From the NCBI GenBank assembly GCA_936432065.2, contig OW386285.2, positions 369,893,249 through 369,957,248 of the forward strand: a stretch of 64,000 nt of DNA, given 5' to 3'. A program made the position numbers and the translations under genes. Under the pieces are notes generated by a model. That model was given only the letters and a program-made list of their open reading frames with translations, was not told the DNA's origin and searched no databases. This document shows positions 11,947 to 21,940 of the stretch, in pieces (position 1 is the first letter of the stretch; the number at the start of each line of letters is the position of its first letter). Origin of the DNA: Rutpela maculata (lineage: Eukaryota; Arthropoda; Insecta; Coleoptera; Cerambycidae).

Positions 11947-12531
11947 CAAGAATAAATTTTTTTCTTATGGTCGTAGATTCTGAGTAATCTTAGATTTTAA
12001 CGTCGTATAATTTTTCTGAATGTTTCGGAGCCATTCTGAAAATGCCATATTTCCAAAACTAAACATCGAAGAAAAAACCATTGATTCGTTTTTGTAAAAG
12101 CTTTAATTTTGCACTCTTGCATTTTTTTTATTATAGTCCACATTTTTCGAGTAATTTAAAAAAAACGTCTAGAAATACTGATTTTAGGGGGTGAAAATTC
12201 AGTTCCCAATATCTCGAAAAATATGCATTTTACCAAAAAGTTGTTAGAATTTGATTCTCTATCAGATTATGTGTATTTTTTGTTTTTTTCGCGACAATCC
12301 CTAATACAATCTTGGAACAAAATGTTTTTGACTAAGCACCACAAAGTAAGCGATGAACAAGGTGCACTATGATGGGATGATACTAATCTTTAAAAATCTT
12401 TTAAATGAAGGTTGACGTTCATCTGGATGATTGGAGTATGCTATTTGGGTTTGGCCTGAATTTCCTCTACTTTCGCCATAAATACATACTATAAAATTTT
12501 GCTAATTTTGAAAACTGAACCATTGAACTTT

Positions 12532-13226
12532 TACTTCTACATCCAGTGGAAGTATAGTAACGACAAAAAAATTTGTATTGTTCATATAGGCTTAGAATGT
12601 CATAAAACGTCGAGATTTTAAGTTTGAGCGAAAAAAATTTCTGTCTGTCTGTCGGTCTGTAACTTTTTTTTGTGCGCACGTTTACTCTGGAACCGTTTGA
12701 GATATTGACTTGAAATTTGGTACACATATATACTTTAACCAGATCTAGAACTAGATTATATTTTCATCTTATTCCGTCGAAGGGTTGGGGGGTAAATTTA
12801 GGTAAATTTGGGGTAAATTTGGGGTAAATTTGGGGTAAATAGGTAAATCAAGCAGGTAATAGTCCATAAAATTGGCATTTAGTATATACAAGAGAAGCTG
12901 AGGTCTCAAAAAAAAAAATGGCATTAGCCCCAAGGGGATGAAAAAAAAATTGTGATTTAGTGTGTGCACAAGAACCAGAAACCTCAAAATATTTTCATCC
13001 ACCATTACTTCATCCACCCCCACTATCAACCACCCCCTATCACCACCCCCACCCCACTACCGATGTAGGGTATCGTTTTGTGGGTTTTGTGGTAGAGGAT
13101 TTCAAATATTATATTATTAAAGTTCCATAAACAATTATTTCCACGTACAAATTTTTTTCGTTGTGAGTGACTTGAATAGAAAATCCGGATGTGGAAGTAG
13201 TGATTCCTTGGGCAGCGGTTTTTTAT
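12532..13226 (+). repeat. Repeat family A, copy 3 (full length, ~695 bp)
   Basis: Same orientation and internal order as the copy ending ~590 bp upstream. It has more GGGGTAAATTT units (12790-12845) and a shorter CCACCCCC block. The spacer 11947-12531 has no recognised feature. Confidence 0.85.
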
Positions 13227-14634
13227 TTAGTCATACTGATAGAAAGTTAAAATTAAATGAAAAAAATGTATTATATAAAAAATATTCAAAATTAAAAAAA
13301 CAAAAACAAAATTTTTCCAAGTTTGCAATTTAACCATCAGTTTGAGAGATTTTTATGAAACCTGACAAAAGATATTTGTCTTTATTATTTTCACAATTTT
13401 AATGGCAAGGGCTCAGGTAACGGAATGTATAAAAATAGCGACAGCATGAAAAAACTCATTAACGAATACCAGAGCGACAGAAAAAATACATTCGGTGAAC
13501 TCAGTGATGTATTTTAAAACTATTTTTTCCAGTATACTGTCAAGTTAATGGGTCAAGCTAATGGGATTTAATTTTTCACCACTTTATACGAATCGAAAAC
13601 GATTTCGGTGTTAAACTCCAGAGCAATTAAATGTTAATTTTTCTCCCTATGTATTTTGTCAAATTGATTTGCCCAGCGTATTACGCATGGGGGTTTTGAA
13701 AGGATTTATTGTGGTAATGATGGAATAAATAACGGCATGTTCACATTAGCCGTTTGGCTTCAGCACACGAATTATGAAAATCATTTAAATTGTGTGCGAA
13801 ATATTTTTCACGAACGTCGTGGAAATACGCGCCATAATAATCTTATTTTTACTGTAATATTGACATAGACTATGTATAAAAAACATATTTTTATACGATA
13901 ACATCGAAATATGTCCATTAAATGACCGTACATTCAATCATGAACAGCTACATTTGCACAGAATATCATATTACATAGCAGACCTGACACATTATGATTC
14001 ATATCGCATTTGTCGCCTAGCAACCGTTTCATTATGAACCATTATGTGTTAGGAGGGCGGTTCGCAGTGGCTAGTGTGACGACTAGAGCGCCGGTGGCTT
14101 TAAGAATATGACACTAACGACGGGATATTTGAATATGTCATCAGTATTTCTGTCAACATTTTTATGTTTATTAGAATATTAAACGTGAGTAGTAGAAAAA
14201 GTGTAGTATGCAACTCGCACAAAATGGCAATTTTTCACTCGGCAACTTTCACACTCTTGCAAAATGAGCCTTATTTTGTGCTCATTGCATAATATACTAA
14301 GGAATTTCTTTAAAAAGAAATATTTGCTGTGATATAGTTCTGGAAGTCTCCAGACTCGAAGGTGAAAATCTATTTAAAAGTGTAGTCTGGGAAAAAACAT
14401 TAGCAGGATAAATACTACCACCCTTGCGACTGAGTCTTTAAGAAACAGCTCCGAATTCTCTCTATGTTTTGTATCTTAAATGAGGAGACCAAATAAATTA
14501 CGGGTATTCAAATTTGGATCGAACAAAAGAATGGTATAGTAGTTTCATTGTGCTAATGTTATTAACATAATGAAAACTCCGTATTATAATTTCCAGTATT
14601 CTAAAACTTTTATTGGTGATGGTGTTCATATGAC
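13227..14634. other. Unassigned region
   Basis: No coding segment recognised. A CGCCTAGCAACC motif at about 14016, resembling an RFX X-box half-site, recurs near 54090. This is an observation only. Confidence 0.35.
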
Positions 14635-14638
14635 AATT

Positions 14639-14668
14639 GAAGAGCTAAGTAGATAAAGGTGTTATGTG
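14639..14668 (+). repeat. Left terminal inverted repeat of the DUF7869-like element
   Basis: GAAGAGCTAAGT then R GATAAAGG and (TG)TTATGT, matching the reverse complement of 16951-16980 with one substitution and a 1-2-bp indel. The last part is itself a copy of the subterminal motif. Confidence 0.75.
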
Positions 14669-14782
14669 ACATTTTTGAAAATTTTGAGATTTCTACACAG
14701 ACAACTATTTTAACTTATAATCTATCATTTCAATAAGTTTTTGGGATAATAAACCTTTCCGAAATGCGTTTTAATGTTTGAA

Positions 14783-14859
14783 AAAGGTGTTATGTACATA
14801 GGGTTTTTATATAATTTAATGGATAAAGGTGTCATGATCACATACCACCTTTATCCATT
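14783..14859. promoter_or_regulatory. Subterminal motif cluster, including a perfect 14-bp inverted pair
   Basis: AAAAAGGTGTTATGTACAT occurs at 14783. AATGGATAAAGGTG (14818-14831) is perfectly inverted at 14846-14859. With the TIR copies and the copy at 16760, this makes about six occurrences of one motif, all within ~225 bp of an end. In Ac/Ds- and Spm-like elements such subterminal repeats bind the transposase; that role here is inference. Confidence 0.5.
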
Positions 14860-14969
14860 ACTGTGCGATATTAAATTGTTTTAATCCAAAACACTTTGCT
14901 TTTAAAGTTATGTTGTATTGACATTAATGTGACAAGTTGTGTTAAGTGTTTCTTACTATTATAGTGAAA

Positions 14970-14997
14970 ATGGCCAGTCGTAGTAAACTGATATTAC
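14970..14997 (+). pseudogene. Likely 5' end of the DUF7869-like gene, cut off by an insertion
   Basis: ATG at 14970 opens MASRSKLILQM before the sequence turns into family E repeat. The position, ~330 bp inside the left TIR and in line with the downstream frame's strand, suggests the original start codon of the element's gene. There is no homology evidence for this short peptide. Confidence 0.3.
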
Positions 14998-15697
14998 AAA
15001 TGTAGTCCAAGATCCCAGAGCCGCCAGACCTACGTCATTTTAGCAAAGCTAATATTTTGACAACGAATAGTGTAATATCTAGTTAGAACGTATGCGTATT
15101 TGCTAGCTTGAAAGTGGGGCGCTTTTGCAGGAAACAGGTACAAAAGGTACATAAAAATTTTTGGCTCCTACGTTAACGTATGATGATTTAGTTTTCAAGT
15201 GAGAGGCTAACGACATTGTGTAAGCATCAACCTCCGAATCTTAAGGTTGCCTATCTTCCAGCAACTCCCTTAGCCACACTCTCTCCTACGATAACCTACC
15301 TTTCCCCTATCTTTATCTCTCAACCCTTTTCTCTCTCCCTTTCATGTTTTTTTTGTCCCTAAATCCCCTTCAGGCCGAAACTTATCCAAATCCTAATTTT
15401 TTAAATCACAGCTTTTATCTTTCCTTGTCGGCGATCAGACCGCAAGGCCGTCATTTGTTCGAACGGGTTTTTTCGTTCAGTTTTCCCGTGTCAATAACCA
15501 AAATTGTGTAGTGCGCGTTCGCCAATGTTTTTAGAGTTGTGTTTATTTTTAATTTACTTGTAGGTCCATGTGGACAATAAAATATTTTAACCTAGTTTTT
15601 AAGTCCACCTGCGGTGGACAGGAGCTTCTAGCCCCCCACTCCAACTATCTCTAAGCTGAGTCGGGCCCACCCCGCCCAGCCCCACACCCATTTTTTT
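14998..15697. repeat. Foreign repeats inserted in the DUF7869-like gene (family E, then family C fragment)
   Basis: The stretch 14998-15145 is the reverse complement of 45300-45455 (TGACGTAGGTCTGGC, CTCTGGGATCTTG). The stretch ~15440-15695 is a reverse-strand piece of family C (GGTCCATGTGGAC, GACAGGAGCT, CCCGCCCAGCC.CACACCC). The middle, 15150-15440, is pyrimidine-rich and unassigned. Coding similarity resumes immediately at 15700. Confidence 0.6.
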
Positions 15698-15699
15698 CC

Positions 15700-16684
15700 A
15701 AATGTGATGCTGGAAATAATATTAAAGAATACGGAGAAAATTACAAACTAACTTTCGAACAACAAAAGCGTGATGGAGCAAAAGTTACAGAAGATAGAAC
15801 GATTTGCTTTCTTACTTTAGATCTTCAGCAAACCATGCCGCTGCCAAAATTAAGTACATCGAAAGCATTTTACCTTCATCAAATGTGGTTTTACAACCTT
15901 GGCATACATACATTGAGGAATACTGAAAAAAAAACGTTCTTTTTCACATGGACTGAAGATATGGCCAGCCGTGAAAGCCCAGAAATTGCTAGTTGCTTAC
16001 AAACCTTTTCACAAATTTACAATGAATATTTCCAAGAAAAGATCGATCACATTATAATATGGCCCGACTCCTGTGGTGGACAAAATAAAAACTTCAATAT
16101 CATTACACTTTACCAGTTGTTGATTTTAAAGAGAGAATTTAAAGTTATCGATCATAAATTTTCGGAGGTGGGACATTCATATTTAGATTCAGACAGAGAC
16201 TTTGGCAGGGTCGAGAAAATTTTAAGGAAACATCAAAACATCTACGTTCCGGACCAGTATCGAGAAATTTTAAGAACTCCCAAAGACGCCGTTGTCATAG
16301 ATATGAAGAATCATTTCAAGGATATTGATGGAATTGCCTCAAAACTCAATTTGTACAACAGGAAGAAAAACTTGAACAATGAAAAGGTTTATTTTCGCGA
16401 CGGTATAAAATGGTGCTACTATTACATCACTAGATGAAATGACTCCATTTTACAAAGTCGATATTTTAAAGAAAAGGAATATGCATAAGATAAATTCCGA
16501 CGGTATTGCTCTAACGGTGTTTAATGAAAACAAGGGCAGCCTAAGTGTAGAAAAACTGGCCAATCTTAAAGAACAATTACCATTCATAAATGAAGAATAC
16601 AGCCCGTATTATCACAACATACTTGGAAATGACCAAACTGTGGCTCAAAACCGTAGACTACCTAAAAATTGTAGAATGTTATAA
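15700..16684 (+). pseudogene. DUF7869-like protein, probable RNase H-fold transposase (5'-truncated, frameshifted)
   Basis: The open frame runs from 15700 and reads KCDAGNNIKEYG near its start, then TICFLTLDLQQTMPLPKLST at about 15795-15855. Later come HIIIWPDSCGGQNKN (near 16050-16095), which leads into an N-F-rich helix, and SEVGHSYLDSDRDFGRVEK (near 16165-16215). The first methionine in that frame is at 15835 and it stops at 16437. A +1 shift at ~16430 continues as EMTPFYKVDILKKRN to 16684. The spaced acidic residues (LDLQQ, WPDSCGG, DSDRDFG) and overall pattern match what I remember of the insect and cnidarian DUF7869 family. An RNase H/DDE-type fold is an inference from those residues. 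About 330 residues remain; the N-terminus is lost to the insertion at 14998-15697. The neighbours are the TIRs of the same element and nothing else. I am fairly sure of the family and less sure of transposase function. Confidence 0.6.
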
Positions 16685-16759
16685 TAATAATAAAATATGT
16701 TTCATTTCTTAACACTTTTATTCACTAATTCCTTATCCATTTCAGAGAAACTTATGAAC

Positions 16760-16780
16760 GGATAAAGGTGTTATGTACAT
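16760..16780 (+). promoter_or_regulatory. Subterminal motif copy near the right end
   Basis: GGATAAAGGTGTTATGT followed by ACAT, downstream of the coding region and 200 bp from the right terminus. It is the best match to the left-end copies. Confidence 0.5.
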
Positions 16781-16950
16781 TAATTTTTTTAAATTTTCGA
16801 AAATAATGACAACTGACAACTTTAGTTATTTGCCTCAGAAAAGTACATCAGATGTCAATATCATCGCAAAATGTAAGCTATATAGTCGTTATAACAAAAA
16901 AGTTCTTGCCTAAAAACTTTTGAGTTGAATTACTCAATAACGTGTTTTTG

Positions 16951-16980
16951 TGACATAACCCTTTATCCACTTAGCTCTTC
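16951..16980 (-). repeat. Right terminal inverted repeat of the DUF7869-like element
   Basis: Reads ACATAACCCTTTATCCAC then TTAGCTCTTC; AATT follows directly. It is the inverted partner of 14639-14668. Confidence 0.75.
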
Positions 16981-16984
16981 AATT

Positions 16985-17869
16985 AAAGGACGGACGAATT
17001 TACCAAATAATAATTAAATTCGACAAATAATTATTGTTAATTAGTAAAAGTCTAAACATAGCACTTCTTTTATCAAGGGCAGTTTATGATGCCACACTAT
17101 TATTATAGTTATTTGTGTACCAAGGGTCGTAAGTGAACTTTTCTAATTGAGAATACAGTTTGCAATCCGAGGTCCGTAGGGCCGGGGTTTGCAAGTATTC
17201 GAGACCAAAAAAACCGCACTGTACGACCTGCGGTGCATATTATATTTTTCGTCATACCCCATGAATCATTAAACTAGAAAAAAAACTTGTGGGGCGGTTT
17301 TCATTTAATCTAATGATGTTTTCAGCGTTATAATTAAAGAACCTGTTCGAAATAGCGTTCGGAAAGCGCCCCACGCTTTTATACTCAAATATTATACTTA
17401 ATCATAAACACGGCTTACACTTAGGCCCTTACGTGGTAGACAGAGAAAACAGGTTCGAAAATTATTTTTTGCTTTTTAGTGCAGTCTTTATAAAAGCATG
17501 TTTTTTTAGTTTTTTAAACTATTAATTTATTTTTTACTTTTTAGTCTCATATTTAAGGAGAGAATTTTAGCACTTTCGAAAAAACAAACAATTTGTTAAA
17601 TTTGGACTGCATAATTTTAATCTGCAACCTCGATAACCCACAGATACTGAGTTTCAGTCGAATCTGACGATAATTGATGAAACCTATCCGCCATGTTGAC
17701 GCCGCCATTTGCCGCATTTTGAATTTTTAAGTTTTGATCACACATTTGATTTCTACTTATCAAGCCCTTTTTTTTAACATCCATATCAAGGGGGTTGTAA
17801 AGAAAATGATAATCCGCCATCTTGGGGCGGCGGCCATTTTGAACATATTATAATATCGAGTATATTATA
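16985..17869. other. Unassigned region
   Basis: No coding similarity recognised. The 67-codon minus frame at 17617-17820 overlaps a GC-containing stretch (GGCGGCGGCCATTTTGAACAT) of a kind common in dispersed repeats, and I do not call it a gene. Confidence 0.35.
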
Positions 17870-17874
17870 TTGTC

Positions 17875-17995
17875 ATCAGAGTTACACATAATTGCCAAAT
17901 TTCATGATGATACAACAATTAGAAGTGGGTGAAATTCAGTTCTTTAGACCTTATTACATAGATAGATAGATAGTTAGTTACAGGTCGACCTAATA
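17875..17995 (+). repeat. Possible LINE/SINE 3' tail ending in (GATA)n
   Basis: GCCAAATTTCATGATGATAC leads into a GATAGATAGATAGTTAG tract at 17958-17977. A phrase like CAAATTTCATG..GAT before a short tandem tail is typical of RTE-related LINE/SINE 3' ends. There is no second copy in the window to confirm it. Confidence 0.3.
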
Positions 17996-18529
17996 GAAGC
18001 ATGTTAAAAATAGATTATTTCACTCATTAACGCTATAAAAAACGTCATTATTAGAGATAATCCAACCTAGGTCGGCTTTTGACAGTACCTAAATGCAAAA
18101 TTTATCGCTCTAATTTTAGAGCAACTTGAGCTTTTAAATTTTATCTATAAATATCTTCTCTAGCTTATTATTAATTGTTAACGTAAATTGTAGTATTGTA
18201 TTATATACACAGTAATATAACACAATACTAAAAACACCACATAAGTTGACAACTCCCAATTTCAAAGTGAAGGCTGAACCCTTCGGAACAAGTTATCGCT
18301 TTCAATGGCTTATGATGGCTTATAACCTAACGTAATTATAAAACAATTTTGACAACTAAAATTAAATACACAAATGTACTTACGTATGGTAATTCATCAC
18401 AAAACATTCGGAAAATAAAACGCTGGAATAAGTAGCACTATATGTTATAATTCGTTGTACTTATATAGTTCACTCTACTTAAACAAGCAAACCTTATTAA
18501 GGTATGAAGGGTGTTATAAGGATAATAAC

Positions 18530-18585
18530 GCACTAAGGTCGGCAGTGTACTTCCCGAGGGCCTCCGGCCCGAGGGAATGTACGTC
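18530..18585. repeat. GC-rich imperfect palindrome
   Basis: GTACTTCCCGAGGGCC, a short loop, then GGCCCGAGGGAATGTAC, in otherwise AT-rich DNA. It belongs to the loose class of GC-looped hairpins also seen at 472, 5947 and 19445. Confidence 0.45.
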
Positions 18586-18746
18586 CTAAAACACCCGTGG
18601 CGCCTTCAACGTTTAATGTCCTACAAGTCTGTTATTTAATTCGAATGTTTTTTTTGACATTTACGATTTATTAATTTGACATCTATTATGTTCAGAACGA
18701 TTTGATTTAAAAGAGAGTAAAAATCAAAATTATTTGTAAACGCCGC

Positions 18747-18761
18747 CGTTGCATAGCAACG
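18747..18761. promoter_or_regulatory. Perfect palindrome resembling an RFX X-box
   Basis: CGTTGCATAGCAACG has GTTGC and GCAAC half-sites separated by three bases, the layout of an X-box bound by RFX factors. No gene is seen nearby, so function is doubtful. Confidence 0.25.
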
Positions 18762-18822
18762 CATTTTGTTTGTCAATAACGCTATCATAATTTACTTGTT
18801 TTGGGTTGTGTTATAATTTTAT

Positions 18823-18866
18823 AATGCCCTAGGGCGTTATAGATATTCATAACGCCCTAGGGCGTT
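18823..18866. repeat. Two nested palindromes with a CCCTAGGG core forming one larger palindrome
   Basis: AACGCCCTAGGGCGTT (with one G/A variant in the left copy) occurs twice, separated by ATAGATATTCAT. Each copy is a palindrome and the two also pair with each other across the centre. It could be an excision footprint, a protein-binding site or a mobile-repeat end. Confidence 0.6.
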
Positions 18867-19444
18867 AAAAATTAGGATCAAATAAGTACATAAATATATA
18901 TTAATAAACACTTTAATATAATAATTCCAGAAGAATTCAATGTTTATACTAGTTAAGTTAAGCTAGCGTTACTAGATGGTGGTACCATTTCATGTCGGCA
19001 AACTTAGAACGTAAAAGCGAGAGATTGGTAAAGAAGAGATTTTCTGGATTTACTCGTAGTGTAATTAGTCGCAGCGTGCTAGAGGAATCTTTGTTGGGAA
19101 TACCAGTCTATGAGTTACAATACCTATGGTTTAACGTATCTTGATTGTCATATTTGTCATTGCCATTACATCGTTTTTCCCTACTTTGTTTTTTATTAGA
19201 TGAGTCGTTTTGGAAATGCATTTTTATGTGACGTAAATGATGAAATTGAAAAGTAAAAAATGAAAAGTGACACGAGAACGTCTAAAAGCAATCAATTACA
19301 AAACATAATATTGAAGATATAGTTAATGAATTATTTATTCGTGAAATATACTCCCCAAATACCACTCGTGCTTTTAAATTTTCTCTAAAAATTTTTGCTC
19401 AAGCTAAGTTGCCAAAAAGGTAATATAACTCGTGCAAATTGGCA

Positions 19445-19507
19445 GTTTATTATCAAAGATTAAATCCCTTCCGCTAAAGCGGTCGGGATTTAATCAGATA
19501 ATAAACA
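19445..19507. repeat. 63-bp near-perfect hairpin
   Basis: Stem GTTTATTATC.GATTAAATCCC pairs with GGGATTTAATC.GATAATAAAC, and an inner CCGCT/AGCGG stem caps it. Only a few unpaired bases interrupt it. It lacks a promoter or terminator context that I can recognise. Confidence 0.65.
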
Positions 19508-21335
19508 GCAACTTCGAAAATTCTAGGATTGTACATTAGGAGTACTTTTTGCATGTACTTTTTGTCACCATATATGAGAGGCGATTTTACCCTATTCTAA
19601 GGGTGTTTTTCTTTCTCTCCAGTTCAAAATTTTGAAGGCGTTTGGGCTTTTCTGAGGTCGGATTCGAACTCAGCGTCGAAAAATACATTGGACTACTCGG
19701 GTCAAGTTCCAGGATCAGGACTTTTATTTGTGGCTGGGTATTTTATTGAATTTTTCATATTTTTTTGCTTCTTCTGACCTAAATTCTGAAGCCACCATAT
19801 CAAAAAAAAAAAAAAAATTCTGCAGCAAAACTGAATTTACCATATCCAAATACTTAACTCCACCAAGTTTCGTAAATTTTTAACAAAACTTGGCTAGGTT
19901 ACCGATTTTTGACGCCTCTTTTCAATAAAAGCACCACTGTGGGTCGCCTTAGTTCTTACACTCAAAAAATAGTATTTTTTTTTGTCGATAAAATAAATTT
20001 CAACAAATGCAATATTTCACTGATGTAGAAAACGTTGCCTTAGGCCATTCCGACCCTGAACGATCTGAGTTTGACAAATATTCTCTAATATCTGTTTTAT
20101 TTTTGCAATATACAAGCGAATAAAGAACAGCTGAAAATAAATATCTCCAACATATATATCACCGGAGTAACCAACAAATATCAAAAGTTAAATCATAGTT
20201 CAAAATGTGTCTTTTCCCTCATATTGGGTTAGAGCGAGATAAAGGTTTTGCGTTTGCCGTAACAGCTTCTTTCTGCAGTTAGAGTCCAAAGTTTTATCTA
20301 AACGAATAAGATAAGATTCGATTGGCAATTGTCCTTTAACTTCATTACACTCCCAGAGAGACTTTTTTCCAGTAAAATAGAAACTCGGTAGAAGTTATTT
20401 AACTTCAGATTCTTTTCGTTTTTAAATTGTGGGATCTAAATTGGAAATAAATTAAAGTATATTATTGAAATTTATAAGAAATAAATCATACAGGGTGTGA
20501 AAAAAGTACCAATACGCAGTTTTCTAAAAAACCGTATACATAATTCAATTTGGTATGTTCTAGAGATCGACAAAAATGATTAAGATAGTCCGTTATAGTA
20601 TATCATAGCTACGTTAAGGGTAGATGATTGTGAGGTAGTAAACTGGATGATACACTTTGTAGCTCTTGTGGATAATACTGGCGATGGGGAACACGAGATT
20701 CGGTGAAGAATACACATGGCAAGTTTGGCAACTTACCAGTTGAGCAAAATTTCGCGTGACAGAAATAACACGAAAAATACAAAGATCCAAGGGGCGAGCG
20801 TAGAGGCGCTTTAACTATGTATTTCGATACATCGATAAGCAATGTTCATCTTTTTTAGTACTTAGATGGTTGACCGTTCGAGGAAACATAAGGATCTCGT
20901 TCCACTTTCCAGCTTGTGTATCAGCGTATAGGTAGAAGTTATGCAATTTAAGGCGTGAATTGCATAGTGGATATACCATCACACAATAGCTCGATTCTCC
21001 AAGAAATACGTCCCCAAAAGTCACTCTCCAATTCTTCTTCACAAAACATCTGGCAAGACCAGGTATTCCAGACAACCACTGTATTGTCTAAATGTTGGTT
21101 GTGGCATTTTCTTAATTTTTCTCTATTTCTTATTGGGATGCTCTGCCAGATGTATTTTCTTCTAAACAATGTCTGAAATCTACAAAATAATACAATTAAC
21201 CAGTATTTTACTGGAAAATAACCTCTACGCCTGTGACTTTTACGTCAAAGGATCAGTTAGAGGGTGGTTTTTGACAAATGATGAATAAGAACAAAAATAT
21301 AAAAATGACGTATTTTGCTGACGTTTCGAAAAATG
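19508..21335. other. Unassigned region
   Basis: Nothing firmly identified. An isolated CAGGGTGTG next to TACA at ~20494 looks like one end of a Tc/mariner-type element without a partner. 21200-21300 is a reverse copy of 34705-34800, a shared repeat that ends close to Penelope-like sequence (TGACGTTTCG at 21320). Overlapping 73-86-codon frames on both strands at 20815-21176 lack a recognisable domain. Confidence 0.35.
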
Positions 21336-21338
21336 AAT

Positions 21339-21732
21339 CTGTGGAGATATGTTGACGATATATTTGCAATTTGGCCCCCACGGAGTCGATTTGTTAGATA
21401 ATTTTTTAGAAAATATAAATAATAAAGAACCATCTATTAAATTTACATTAGAAGTAGAAAATAGAAATGAACTACCATTTTTAGATATTTTAATTAAAAA
21501 AGTAAATAATACAGTTGAAACAAGCGTTTATAGAAAACCAACACACATCAACAGGTATTTGAATTTTAACTCAAATCAGTCCATGCATGTTAAAAAGGGT
21601 GTCATGAAGTGCTTATATGATAGGGCCAAAATAATTTCTTCTAATGATGAAATATTAGACAATGAGAAACGCTTTATAAAAGAGGTTCTTATAAACAATC
21701 AATACTCTGAAGCTTTTGTTGATAGCATATAG
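21339..21732 (+). pseudogene. Penelope-like reverse transcriptase fragment
   Basis: Codons from 21339 read LWRYVDDIFAIW, the YVDD catalytic motif of a Penelope-like reverse transcriptase. A frame change near 21375 moves to LLDNFLENINNK, then FTLEVENRNELPFLDILIKK and ETSVYRKPTHINRYLNF, in the same order as the fuller copy at 42448-43689 (there VDDVFCIW, FLDISLTR, YRKPTFTDT). It stops at 21732, where family B repeat begins. Only the segment from the catalytic motif to the thumb remains; both the N-terminus and the GIY-YIG endonuclease are absent. It belongs to a lineage distinct from the 42-kb copy. Dead. Confidence 0.85.
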
Positions 21733-21734
21733 CC

Positions 21735-21940
21735 GCTCTTTTATCAGGGCCTAACCCTTTTCGAGATATGACCAAAAAAACCAAAAACCGGGACCTTATT
21801 CGTGCCCCCCTGCATTCCTCTCACCTCCTACGTTCGGGGACTTTTGGTATGTTTACCTCCTAAATAGTCCAAACACAGACTTCAAGTCAAAAATTGTGAT
21901 CTCGGCATTACTCTCCTGGAAACCATTCATTGACAGGACT
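21735..21940 (+). repeat. Repeat family B, copy 2
   Basis: Matches 8560-8770 (AACCGGGACCTT, CGTGCCCCCCTGCA, GTTCGGGGACTTTTGGTATG). It directly abuts the end of the Penelope fragment. Confidence 0.75.

Larger units (their letters stand above)
14639..16980 (+). mobile_element. Candidate new TIR DNA transposon carrying a DUF7869-like gene
   Basis: Left end 14639 (GAAGAGCTAAGTAGATAAAGG) and right end 16980 (reverse complement GAAGAGCTAAGTGGATAAAGG) form a TIR of about 30 bp. AATT lies directly outside both ends (14635-14638 and 16981-16984), consistent with a 4-bp target duplication, although AATT is its own reverse complement and could belong to the TIR. Inside are a plus-strand DUF7869-like open frame in two parts and an iterated subterminal motif (GGATAAAGGTGTTATGT) at both ends. 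Foreign repeats occupy ~14998-15697. The total is 2,342 bp, so the uninterrupted element would be ~1.65 kb. I know of no named superfamily with this combination, but I could not search for one. Confidence 0.6.

Noticed and set aside
19640..19700. GGTCGGATTCGAACTCAGCG considered as a tRNA T-arm
   Set aside because: The rest of a tRNA cloverleaf is missing on both strands.
20815..21176. Minus-strand frames with FRRKYIWQSIPIRNREKLRKC and WGRISWRIELLCDG, vaguely like a mariner transposase
   Set aside because: No catalytic motif in the right order, frames overlap on both strands, and no TIRs nearby; similarity too weak to call.
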